A DNA stretch of 64,000 nt. Source: Pelagibacteraceae bacterium AG-390-A23. GTDB lineage: Bacteria > Pseudomonadota > Alphaproteobacteria > Pelagibacterales > Pelagibacteraceae. The position numbers and the translations under genes are program-made. Location of the stretch: contig QCGW01000002.1 in NCBI GenBank assembly GCA_003279775.1, positions 42,289 through 106,288 of the forward strand. Direction: 5' to 3'. Below are positions 16,195 through 25,550 of the stretch, piece after piece. Position 1 is the stretch's first letter, and the number at the start of each line of letters is the position of its first letter. Under the pieces are notes generated by a model, which was not told the origin of the DNA, searched no databases, and worked only from the letters and a program-made list of their open reading frames with translations.

Positions 16195-17613
16195 ATGAAT
16201 AAGATTAAACTTATATTCTTAACGCTAGTTATTTCATTTACTTTTTCATTGAATGTGAATTCTAAACCAGTTCCTGCTTCATTTGCAGATCTTGCTGAAA
16301 AATTAATGCCATCTGTTGTAAACATTTCTACAACAACCACTATCACAACAAATGCTAATCCTTTTCCTTTTCAATTTCCTCCAGGGTCTCCTTTTGAGGA
16401 TATGTTTAAAGAATTTGGAACACCACAGGAAAGACAATCAGCTGCTTTAGGTTCTGGGTTTATAATTGACGAGAAAGGAATTGTGGTTACGAATAATCAC
16501 GTTATCCAAGATGCTGACGACATTATTGTTAGGGTAAATGGTGACCAAGAATTTAAAGCTAAGGTTTTAGGCGCTGACCCATTAATGGATATTGCTGTTT
16601 TACAATTAGAAACAGACGAAAAGTTTATCCCAGTGGCATTTGGAGATTCAGATAAAGCCAGAATTGGAGATTGGGTTTTAGCAATTGGAAATCCATTTGG
16701 TTTAGGTGGAACCGTTACAGCTGGAATAATATCAGCAAGAAATAGATCAATTGGTTTATCAAGATATGAAGATTTTATACAAACTGATGCATCTATAAAT
16801 TCCGGAAATTCTGGTGGACCTTTGTTTGATATGGAAGGAAATGTAATTGGAATTAATACAGCAATTCTTGGACGTAATGGTTCAATTGGAATTGGTTTTT
16901 CTATACCATCAAACAGTGCTCAAATTGTAATTAAACAATTAATTGAATTTGGCGAAACAAAAAGAGGATGGTTAGGAGTTAGAATTCAAGATGTAACAAA
17001 AGAAATTGCTGAAGTTGAAAAATTAGATAAAGCAAGAGGAGCACTTGTTGCAAGTGTTGCTGAAAATAGTCCTTCAGAAAAAGCGGGAATTCAAGCTGGC
17101 GATATTATTTTAGAGTTTAATGGAGAAAAAATAAATCAAATGAAAGAACTTCCAGCTATTGTAGCAAGAACAGAAGTTGGAAAAAAAGTTGACGTTAAAA
17201 TTTGGAGAGACAAAAAAGAGATTATTAAAAATGTTATTTTAGGAAGATTAGAAACTTCAGATGATTTTAAAATAAGTAAAAATCAAGAAACTGAAAAACA
17301 AAATAATAATGAGGAAATAATTGAAAGTCTAAGAATTGCAGTAAGACCATTAACTAAAGAAGATATAAAAAATAGAAATTTACCAAACCAAACTACAGGA
17401 CTTGTTATTACTAAAATTGCAAACAACAGCCCTGTAGCAAATTCAATAGAACTTAACAGTATTATTATTGAAGCTCAGAAGAAAAAAATCAGATCAGCAG
17501 ATGACTTAAGAGATATTACTAAAGAAGTTCTTAATTCAAATCAAAAGACAGTTTTACTAGCAATCTATAATAATCAAAATCAAAGACGATACATTGGTGT
17601 TAAGCTAGACTAG
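16195..17613 (+). CDS. degP: Periplasmic serine protease, DegP/HtrA family
   Basis: Envelope quality-control protease. A signal peptide occupies about residues 1-23, cleaved near NSKPVPA. The catalytic triad is His102 (VVTNNHVI), Asp132 (DPLMDIAVL) and Ser206 (NSGNSGGPL). Two PDZ domains follow, about 260-355 with RGALVASVAENSPSEKAGIQ, and a divergent second one from about 380 to the end. The length of 472 residues and the PDZ pair mark the Do subfamily. It closes the hflKC cluster, with miaA two bases downstream. Confidence 0.95.
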   Translation: MNKIKLIFLTLVISFTFSLNVNSKPVPASFADLAEKLMPSVVNISTTTTITTNANPFPFQFPPGSPFEDMFKEFGTPQERQSAALGSGFIIDEKGIVVTNNHVIQDADDIIVRVNGDQEFKAKVLGADPLMDIAVLQLETDEKFIPVAFGDSDKARIGDWVLAIGNPFGLGGTVTAGIISARNRSIGLSRYEDFIQTDASINSGNSGGPLFDMEGNVIGINTAILGRNGSIGIGFSIPSNSAQIVIKQLIEFGETKRGWLGVRIQDVTKEIAEVEKLDKARGALVASVAENSPSEKAGIQAGDIILEFNGEKINQMKELPAIVARTEVGKKVDVKIWRDKKEIIKNVILGRLETSDDFKISKNQETEKQNNNEEIIESLRIAVRPLTKEDIKNRNLPNQTTGLVITKIANNSPVANSIELNSIIIEAQKKKIRSADDLRDITKEVLNSNQKTVLLAIYNNQNQRRYIGVKLD

Positions 17614-17615
17614 TA

Positions 17616-18524
17616 ATGGATTTAAAATCCAAGATCATATTAATATCTGGTCCTACAGCTTCAGGAAAGTCAACTTTTGCAATTAAGTTTGCAAAAAAAG
17701 TAAACGGAGAGATTATCAATGCAGATAGCATGCAAATATATAAAGAGCTTAAAATCTTGTCAGCTAGACCAGATCCTAAAAAATATCAGAAAATAAAACA
17801 TCACTTATATGGTTTTCATAGTGTAACAAAAAACTTCTCCACAGGCGATTGGCTTAAGCTAGTCATTAAAATAATTAAGGAAGTTCAAAAAAGAAAAAAA
17901 ACTCCAATTCTTGTTGGAGGGACAGGTTTATACTTTAAAGCTTTAACTGATGGTTTAGTTAAAATACCAAATATTTCATTAAAATTAAGAACTCAAATTA
18001 GAGATTTACAAAAAAAACTTGGACAAAAGAAGTTTTATGAAAAACTATTAAAATTAGATCCGTCCTCAAAAGGAAAAATAAACCCTACTGACACTCAAAG
18101 ATCTATCAGAGCTTATGAGGTAAAAAAGTTTACAAAAAAATCTCTACATGAATGGTTTAAAAACACAAAATCAAACTTCATGGAAGATGATTTTTTTAAA
18201 TTTTACATTGATTACCCTAGACAAGAATTAATTGAGCGGATTAATGTAAGAACAAGTGAGATGATAGAAAATGGAGCACTAAAAGAAGTAAAAGATTTCA
18301 TAAAGCTAAGGGTTAGAAAAGATAAAAGCGCTAACAAGGCCATTGGAGTTAATGAAATTAGAGAATACTTGAAAAAACAAAAAGATTTGCATGATACTAA
18401 AGAAAAAATAGCCATAAAAACTAGACAATACGCCAAAAGACAAAGTACTTGGGCTAGAGGCAACATGATGAACTGGATTAAGCTAAAGCCACAAGACATA
18501 AATAATTTTTTGAAAAAAATTTAA
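17616..18524 (+). CDS. miaA: tRNA dimethylallyltransferase
   Basis: Adds the isopentenyl group to A37 of tRNAs reading U-starting codons. The P-loop GPTASGKSTFAIKFA is at residues 10-24. It is followed by NADSMQIYKELKILSARP, with the catalytic Asp and substrate-binding residues, and GGTGLYFKALTDGL. C-terminal motifs AIGVNEI and KTRQYAKRQSTWARG are intact. 302 residues. It starts two bases after the protease stop, so it is likely the last gene of the hflK transcript. Confidence 0.96.
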   Translation: MDLKSKIILISGPTASGKSTFAIKFAKKVNGEIINADSMQIYKELKILSARPDPKKYQKIKHHLYGFHSVTKNFSTGDWLKLVIKIIKEVQKRKKTPILVGGTGLYFKALTDGLVKIPNISLKLRTQIRDLQKKLGQKKFYEKLLKLDPSSKGKINPTDTQRSIRAYEVKKFTKKSLHEWFKNTKSNFMEDDFFKFYIDYPRQELIERINVRTSEMIENGALKEVKDFIKLRVRKDKSANKAIGVNEIREYLKKQKDLHDTKEKIAIKTRQYAKRQSTWARGNMMNWIKLKPQDINNFLKKI

Positions 18525-18541
18525 AATACTCATTCTTAAAC

Positions 18542-18571
18542 TTGACCAATGAGCACAACTTCAGCTAGATT
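18542..18571 (+). promoter_or_regulatory. Candidate promoter giving a near-leaderless ilvB mRNA
   Basis: TTGACC (18542-18547) and TAGATT (18566-18571) are 18 bases apart, and the ATG of the acetolactate synthase gene lies at 18577, where transcription would be expected to begin. No ribosome-binding site precedes the ATG. Confidence 0.35.
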
Positions 18572-18576
18572 GCCTA

Positions 18577-20343
18577 ATGCCAAAATTATTAACTGGAGCA
18601 GAAATTGTATTCAAATGTCTTGAGGACCAAAAGGTAGAACATATCTTTGGCTATCCAGGTGGCGCAGTGTTGCCAATTTATGATGAATTAAAAAACCATC
18701 CTTCTATAAAACATATTTTGGTTAGACACGAACAAGGCGCTGGTCACGCGGCAGAAGGTTATGCAAGATCATCAGGAAAACCAGGTGTAGTTTTAGTTAC
18801 ATCAGGTCCTGGAGCAACCAATGTTGTTACAGCTTTAACAGATGCTTATATGGACTCTGTACCATTAGTTTGTATTTCTGGTCAAGTTCCAACACATTTA
18901 ATTGGAACAGATGCATTTCAAGAATGTGACACTACAGGAATTACAAGACCTTGTACGAAACATAATTGGTTAGTTAAAGATATAAATGATCTTTCAAAAG
19001 TTATGCATGAAGCTTTTAGAGTTGCAACAACTGGAAGACCTGGACCGGTTTTGATTGATATTCCAAAAGATATTCAGTTTGCAAAAGCAAAATATAAAAA
19101 ACCAAATAAAGAAAAAAAATTAAATGGAAAATCTCATAATAAATTTTCTCAAGATCAAATTGATGAATTAGTAAAATTATTAAGTAAAGCTAAAAAACCA
19201 ATAATTTATAGTGGTGGAGGAGTAATTAATTCAGGACCAAAAGCAAGTCAGGCTTTAAGAGAATTTGTTGAGCTAACTGGTTTTCCTATAACTTCAACAC
19301 TTCAAGGATTGGGTGCATACCCTGGTGATGATAATCAATTTTTAGGAATGCTTGGTATGCATGGTACTTATGAAGCAAATAATGCTATGCATGATTGTGA
19401 TCTATTAATTAACATTGGCGCAAGATTTGACGATCGTATTACTGGAAAAATTGATGAGTTTTCACCAAATTCAACAAAGGTTCATATTGATATAGATCCA
19501 TCATCAATTAACAAAATTATCAAAGTAGATCTTGCAATAGTTGGAGACGTTACGAATGTAATAAGTAAAATTAATAAAACAATTGCTAAAAGAAAAAATG
19601 GTCACAGCAAATCAAATAAATCAAATTTAGCTAAGTGGTGGGAACAAATCGAAAAATGGAGGGAAAAAGATTCTCTTAATTTTGTAAATAGTGATGAAAG
19701 TATAAAACCTCAACATGCCGTTCAAAGACTTTATGAATTAACCAAGAATAAAGACACTTATGTTACTACCGAGGTTGGACAACATCAAATGTGGGCTGCT
19801 CAGCATTATAAATTTAATAAACCAAATAGATGGATGACATCTGGCGGCTTAGGAACTATGGGGTATGGATTGCCAGCAGCAGTTGGTGTTCAAATTGCAC
19901 ATCCTGAAAAATTAGTAGTTGATATTGCTGGAGAGGCTTCGGTTTTAATGACTATGCAAGAAATGTCTACTGCAGTTCAATATAATCTTCCAATAAAAAT
20001 ATTTATTTTAAATAATCAATATATGGGAATGGTAAGACAATGGCAGGAATTACTACATGAAAAAAATTACTCAGAAAGTTATTCTGAAGCATTACCTGAT
20101 TTTATGAAAATGGCAGAAGCATACGGTTGCAAGGGAATTAAAGCAGACAATCCAGCTGAGCTTGATGATAAAATTCAAGAAATGATTGATCATGATGGAC
20201 CAGTTATATTTGATTGTCATGTAGATCCTAACGAGAATTGCTTCCCAATGATACCATCTGGAAAACCTCATAACCAAATGATCTTGGGTCCAAATGATCA
20301 AGAGGAAAATAAAATTAAAGGAAAAGGCAAAGCCTTAGTATAA
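18577..20343 (+). CDS. ilvB: Acetolactate synthase large subunit
   Basis: ThDP- and FAD-dependent first enzyme of valine, leucine and isoleucine synthesis. The N-terminal domain has GYPGGAVLPIYDEL, the activating glutamate region HEQGAGHAAEGYARSSG, and TSGPGATNVVT. The central domain has IGARFDDRITG, and the ThDP domain VGQHQMWAAQHY and ILNNQYMGMVRQWQE. The cofactor metal motif usually written GDG or GDA reads GEA here, with Glu453 in place of Asp. 588 residues. ilvH follows after five bases and ilvC after 18, forming a biosynthetic operon. Confidence 0.95.
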   Translation: MPKLLTGAEIVFKCLEDQKVEHIFGYPGGAVLPIYDELKNHPSIKHILVRHEQGAGHAAEGYARSSGKPGVVLVTSGPGATNVVTALTDAYMDSVPLVCISGQVPTHLIGTDAFQECDTTGITRPCTKHNWLVKDINDLSKVMHEAFRVATTGRPGPVLIDIPKDIQFAKAKYKKPNKEKKLNGKSHNKFSQDQIDELVKLLSKAKKPIIYSGGGVINSGPKASQALREFVELTGFPITSTLQGLGAYPGDDNQFLGMLGMHGTYEANNAMHDCDLLINIGARFDDRITGKIDEFSPNSTKVHIDIDPSSINKIIKVDLAIVGDVTNVISKINKTIAKRKNGHSKSNKSNLAKWWEQIEKWREKDSLNFVNSDESIKPQHAVQRLYELTKNKDTYVTTEVGQHQMWAAQHYKFNKPNRWMTSGGLGTMGYGLPAAVGVQIAHPEKLVVDIAGEASVLMTMQEMSTAVQYNLPIKIFILNNQYMGMVRQWQELLHEKNYSESYSEALPDFMKMAEAYGCKGIKADNPAELDDKIQEMIDHDGPVIFDCHVDPNENCFPMIPSGKPHNQMILGPNDQEENKIKGKGKALV

Positions 20344-20348
20344 TCATA

Positions 20349-20897
20349 ATGCCGAAATCAAAATCAGCTTATAGCATTCCTACAAAGAAACAAAAATCAG
20401 ACACATATATATTTGTTGTTTGGGTAGATAATGAGGCTGGAGTTCTTGCAAGAGTAGTTGGTTTATTTTCTGGTCGAGGTTATAACATCGAGTCCTTAGC
20501 TGTTGCAGAGGTTGATGCTGTTAAAAATATTTCAAGAATAACAATTGTTACTACCGGAACACCTCAAGTAATTGATCAAATAAGACTTCAGTTAACTAAA
20601 TTAGTGCCTGTTCATAAAGTTGCTGAGTTTAAAAGAGAAGACAAAGACGTAATATTTAAGGAAATGGCTTTATTTAAAGTAGTAGGCAAAAGAAATAAAA
20701 TTGAAAAATGCTTAAATGCTTGTAAAAAATTTAATCCCGTAATATTAGATGAAACAAAATCTTCAGCAGTAATTCAAATAACTGCTCTAAGAAGAGAAAT
20801 TGATGTAATGAATAAAAAATTAAAGCCTTTGGGACTTATAAGTACTTCGAGAACAGGGGCAGTAGCTATGACCAGAGGTGCTAAAATATTTAATTAA
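20349..20897 (+). CDS. ilvH: Acetolactate synthase small (regulatory) subunit
   Basis: Activates the large subunit and mediates valine feedback. The N-terminal ACT domain (about residues 20-95) contains VDNEAGVLARVVGLFSGRGYNIESLAV, with the glycines that contact the inhibitor. The C-terminal half carries the second regulatory domain ending SRTGAVAMTRGAKIFN. 182 residues, full length. Confidence 0.95.
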   Translation: MPKSKSAYSIPTKKQKSDTYIFVVWVDNEAGVLARVVGLFSGRGYNIESLAVAEVDAVKNISRITIVTTGTPQVIDQIRLQLTKLVPVHKVAEFKREDKDVIFKEMALFKVVGKRNKIEKCLNACKKFNPVILDETKSSAVIQITALRREIDVMNKKLKPLGLISTSRTGAVAMTRGAKIFN

Positions 20898-21938
<1,041 letters not shown>

Positions 21939-21940
21939 AT

Positions 21941-21968
21941 TTTATCAGTAAATTATTGCTACTATAAT
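21941..21968 (+). promoter_or_regulatory. Candidate promoter of the peptide-type ABC importer
   Basis: TTTATC (21941-21946) and a perfect TATAAT (21963-21968), 16 bases apart, about 52 bases ahead of the binding-protein ATG. A purine-rich GAGGGGA ribosome site precedes that ATG. Confidence 0.5.
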
Positions 21969-22020
21969 TCAATTATTTCACTTATACTTTTTTTTATAAA
22001 TTTAAAAAACGAGGGGAATA

Positions 22021-23583
22021 ATGAAGACTAAAAATATAGTAAGAATACTATTGTCATTAGTTCTAGTATTCGGATTTTCTTCAGCATGGGCAAAAACTAT
22101 TAAATGGTCTATGCAAGGAGACAGTTTAACACTAGATCCACATGCACAAAATGAGGGTCCAACTACTCAAGTATCTAGACAAGTTTATGAAGCTCTAGTT
22201 CAAAGAGGCTTGGACATGAAAATAGGGCCTGCTTTAGCAACAAAATGGAAAGCTACTGATCCAAATACTTGGATTTTTACTTTAAGAGAAGATGCTAAGT
22301 TTTCAGATGGTTCTGGAATGACATCAGCAGATGTTGTTTTTAGTATATTAAGAGCTAAGCAAAGAACATCTGACTTTAAAGAATATATCAGCACTGTTGC
22401 TAATGTTGAAGCGGTTGGAGATTACTCTGTTAAAATAACCACAAGTAAACCAAATCCTATTCTTTTAAACCAACTATCAAACATTTTTATAATGTCTAAA
22501 GCTTGGTCTGAGAAAAACTTTGCAATGTCTCCACAAAATTGGGATGCAGGACAAGAAACTTTCTCTGCTACTAATGCTATGGGAACTGGTCCTTTTAAAA
22601 TAACTTTAAGAGAGCCCAACACCAAGACAGTGTTTAAAAGAAATAAACATTGGTGGGGTGAAATGAAGGACAAAAAAGTAACTCAAATTGAATTAATGCC
22701 TATTAAAAATGCAGCTACAAGAGTAGCAGCCTTATTATCTGGTGAAATTGATATAGTTACTGATGCTCCTGTCCAAGACTTAAAAAGAATCGGATCTTCT
22801 TCAGGTCATAAAGTTGAAAGTACAGCTCAAATGAGAACAATTTTCTTAGGTATGGATCAAGCAGCTGACAAATTGAGAACTGGAAATACAGGTGATAATC
22901 CATTTAAGAAAAAAGAAGTAAGACAAGCTCTTTATCAAGCAATTGATATTGAAGCGATCAAGAAAAAAGTTATGAGAGGTTTAAGTGAACCAGCAGGAAT
23001 TATAACTTTCCCAGGTGTAAATGGATATACAGCTGATCTTGATAAAAGATTACCTTACGATGTTAATGCTGCAAAAAAACTTTTAGCTGATGCGGGTTAT
23101 CCTAGTGGTTTTGACGTTGAACTTAGATGTCCTAATGACAGGTATGTAAACGATGAAGCAATTTGTACTGCAGTTGTTGGAATGTTGGGTAAAATTGGAG
23201 TTAACGTTAACTTATTTGCTCAAACTAAAAGTAAACACTTCAAAGAGCTTAAAGATGATCAAGGCGATTTCTATATGCTAGGATGGGGTGTTCCAACTTT
23301 AGATAGTCACTATGTTTTCCATTATCTGTATGAAACTGGTGCTAGCTGGAACAAAGTTAACTTTAGTAATGCTGATGTTGATGCTGCAATTAGAGTTATG
23401 GAAGGTGAAGTTGATTTAGATAAAAGAAATGCTGCAATTGCAAAAGCTTGGAAAATTGTAAAAGATGATATTTCTTATCTTCCTTTACATCACCAAGTAA
23501 TATCTTGGGCATCTAAAAGTAATGTTAATGTTCCTATCAGACCGAATAACGAGCCATTATTCAGAACTGCTAGTTTTAACTAA
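22021..23583 (+). CDS. ABC importer solute-binding protein, Dpp/Opp class (SBP_bac_5)
   Basis: Periplasmic binding protein with a signal peptide over residues 1-24 (…FSSAWA). The mature part starts KTIKWSMQGDSLTLDPHAQNE, the usual SBP_bac_5 entry with RQVYEAL shortly after. Further blocks are ATKWKATDPNTWIFTLR, NAMGTGPFKI and KKKEVRQALYQAID. This class binds peptides, opines, nickel chelates or sugars-with-amine; the ligand cannot be named from sequence. It heads an operon with two permeases and a fused double ATPase. A strong hairpin follows its stop, probably giving more binding protein than permease. Confidence 0.93.
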   Translation: MKTKNIVRILLSLVLVFGFSSAWAKTIKWSMQGDSLTLDPHAQNEGPTTQVSRQVYEALVQRGLDMKIGPALATKWKATDPNTWIFTLREDAKFSDGSGMTSADVVFSILRAKQRTSDFKEYISTVANVEAVGDYSVKITTSKPNPILLNQLSNIFIMSKAWSEKNFAMSPQNWDAGQETFSATNAMGTGPFKITLREPNTKTVFKRNKHWWGEMKDKKVTQIELMPIKNAATRVAALLSGEIDIVTDAPVQDLKRIGSSSGHKVESTAQMRTIFLGMDQAADKLRTGNTGDNPFKKKEVRQALYQAIDIEAIKKKVMRGLSEPAGIITFPGVNGYTADLDKRLPYDVNAAKKLLADAGYPSGFDVELRCPNDRYVNDEAICTAVVGMLGKIGVNVNLFAQTKSKHFKELKDDQGDFYMLGWGVPTLDSHYVFHYLYETGASWNKVNFSNADVDAAIRVMEGEVDLDKRNAAIAKAWKIVKDDISYLPLHHQVISWASKSNVNVPIRPNNEPLFRTASFN

Positions 23584-23595
23584 TTAAAAATTATT

Positions 23596-23625
23596 ACAAG
23601 CCCTTTAAAAATTTAAAGGGCTTGT
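23596..23625 (+). terminator. Perfect 14-pair hairpin between binding protein and permease genes
   Basis: ACAAGCCCTTTAAA and its exact complement TTTAAAGGGCTTGT are split by two A bases. No U run follows, so rather than ending transcription it probably protects the upstream mRNA from 3' exonucleases and sets a binding protein excess. Confidence 0.8.
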
Positions 23626-23644
23626 AAGTTTAAACCTTCACAAA

Positions 23645-24628
23645 TTGATAAAATATTTTTTTAAAAGGCTGTTTCAATCTGCTTTGGTGATGTTGGTTGT
23701 CGCCTTTGTGTCTTTCTCTTTGTTTAATTTTGTTGGAGATCCGATTAATAACATGGTTGGAGAAGAGACTTCTGATGAGGAAAGAGCTGAATTAAGAGAA
23801 ACATTAGGTTTGATGGATCCAATTCATGTTCAATTTTCAAGATTTATAGTTAATGCTTCAAAGGGTGAGTTTGGAATTTCATATCAATTAAGAAGACCTG
23901 TTTCAGAATTAATAGTTGAAAGATTGCCTGCAACTATTGAACTTGTTGTTATTTCTGCATTAATTGCTCTTATAACTGGTACATTATTAGGAGTTTATAC
24001 CGGCATAAATCGAAAAGGCTTTTTAAGTGATTTTGTTTTGGCAGTCTCCTTGTTGGGGGTTTCGCTCCCCACATTTGTAATTGGTATATTATTTATATAT
24101 TTGTTTGCAGTAATCTTAGGAATATTACCTTCTTTTGGAAGAGGAGAAGTTGTTGATTTAGGTTTTTGGACTACAGGATTTTTAACAGTCTCTGGACTTA
24201 AAGCAATTATACTTCCTTCAGTAACATTAAGTCTTTTCCAAATGACTTATATCATCAGACTTGTACGAGCAGAGATGATGGAAATATTACAAACAGATTA
24301 TATTAAATTTGCGCGTGCTCGAGGTATTAGTGAAAATAGTATTAAATACAAACATGCATTAAAAAATGGATTGATACCAGTAATAACTATAGCAGGAATA
24401 AATATCGGAACTCTAATTGCGTTTTCAATTATTACCGAAACTGTTTTTCAATGGCCTGGTATGGGCTTCTTATTTATTCAAGCAGTTCAATTCGTAGATA
24501 TACCAATCATGTCAGCTTATTTAGTTTTTATAGCTTTTGTTTTCGTAATGATAAATTTTATAGTTGATATTCTTTATTATTTAATTGATCCAAGAATAAG
24601 AGTTAAAGGAGATGCTGCAAGTGGATAA
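23645..24628 (+). CDS. ABC importer permease, DppB type
   Basis: Integral membrane permease with six predicted helices, 327 residues. The N-terminal FKRLFQSALVMLVVAFVSFSLF and LRETLGLMDPIHVQFSRFIV are typical of DppB/OppB. The EAA-type coupling loop reads IKFARARGISENSIKYKHALKNGLIP. The start is a TTG at 23645 directly before IKYFFKRL; there is no ATG or GTG in frame nearby, and the hydrophobic first helix requires this region. It follows the hairpin after the binding-protein gene and is overlapped at its end by the second permease. Confidence 0.93.
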   Translation: MIKYFFKRLFQSALVMLVVAFVSFSLFNFVGDPINNMVGEETSDEERAELRETLGLMDPIHVQFSRFIVNASKGEFGISYQLRRPVSELIVERLPATIELVVISALIALITGTLLGVYTGINRKGFLSDFVLAVSLLGVSLPTFVIGILFIYLFAVILGILPSFGRGEVVDLGFWTTGFLTVSGLKAIILPSVTLSLFQMTYIIRLVRAEMMEILQTDYIKFARARGISENSIKYKHALKNGLIPVITIAGINIGTLIAFSIITETVFQWPGMGFLFIQAVQFVDIPIMSAYLVFIAFVFVMINFIVDILYYLIDPRIRVKGDAASG

Positions 24629-25550
24629 CAAAACTTTAAGTACTTGGGAAAGAATCAAAGATAATGATATTTATCATAGCTTTATTAAATCGCCTACTGC
24701 CATTGTATCATCTACAATCTTGTTTATAATTTTTTTCTGTTCTTTTTTTGTTGAACTCATAACACCTTACAATCCCTTTGACCCATCCTCTCTGTCATTG
24801 ATGGATGCATTTACACCACCTTCATGGACAGAAGATGGTCTTGCTAAATTTATTTTAGGTACTGATGGACAAGGAAGAGATATGTTATCGACAATTTTGT
24901 ATGGATGTAGGATTTCTTTAATAGTAGGTTTTTCTGCGATAATTTTTAGCTTAATTCTTGGAGTTGGATTGGGATTAACGGCTGGATTTTTTGGGGGAAA
25001 ATATGAAATGATAGTAATGAGATTAACTGATGTTCAGTTAACAGTACCAAGTATTTTGATGGCATTGTTGGTTGACGGAATAGCAAGAGGATTAATCTCA
25101 AGAGAAATGCATGATGAAATGGCAATTTATGTTTTAATATTTGCAATCGGGATTTCAGAGTGGCCACAATTTGCAAGAGTTTCTAGAGCTGCAACTTTGG
25201 TGGAAAAAAATAAAGATTATGTTTCAGCATCAACAATAATTGGGGTTTCTAATATAATTATTATGTTTAAACATATTTTACCAAATATTTTAAGACCGGT
25301 ATTAGTAATTGGAACTATTGGTTTAGCTCTTGCTATTTTAGCTGAGTCTACTTTAAGTTTTTTAGGAGTTGGCGTACCTCCAACAACACCTTCTTTAGGG
25401 ACATTGATACGACTTGGTAATGACTTTTTATTTTCAGGAGAATGGTGGATAACTTTTTTTCCAGCAATTTTCTTAGTTATTTTAGCATTTTCAATTAATT
25501 TATTAGGGGATTGGATGAGAGATACTTTAAATCCAAAATTAAAAAAATGA
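24621..25550 (+). CDS. ABC importer permease, DppC type
   Basis: Second permease, with the N-terminal DppC layout: a short tail, one helix (IVSSTILFIIFFCSFFVELI), then LGTDGQGRDMLSTILYGCRISLIVG. The coupling loop is QFARVSRAATLVEKNKDYVSASTIIG. I take the GTG at 24621 (VDNKTLSTWERIK) as start, giving an eight-base overlap with the upstream stop. An ATG at 24612 in the same frame would add three residues and is possible. The end overlaps the ATPase gene as ATGA. Confidence 0.92.
   Translation: MDNKTLSTWERIKDNDIYHSFIKSPTAIVSSTILFIIFFCSFFVELITPYNPFDPSSLSLMDAFTPPSWTEDGLAKFILGTDGQGRDMLSTILYGCRISLIVGFSAIIFSLILGVGLGLTAGFFGGKYEMIVMRLTDVQLTVPSILMALLVDGIARGLISREMHDEMAIYVLIFAIGISEWPQFARVSRAATLVEKNKDYVSASTIIGVSNIIIMFKHILPNILRPVLVIGTIGLALAILAESTLSFLGVGVPPTTPSLGTLIRLGNDFLFSGEWWITFFPAIFLVILAFSINLLGDWMRDTLNPKLKK

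Noticed and set aside
25511..25546. Upstream start for the double ATPase
   Set aside because: Lies inside the permease gene; the ATGA overlap at 25547 is the normal coupling and the domain starts there.
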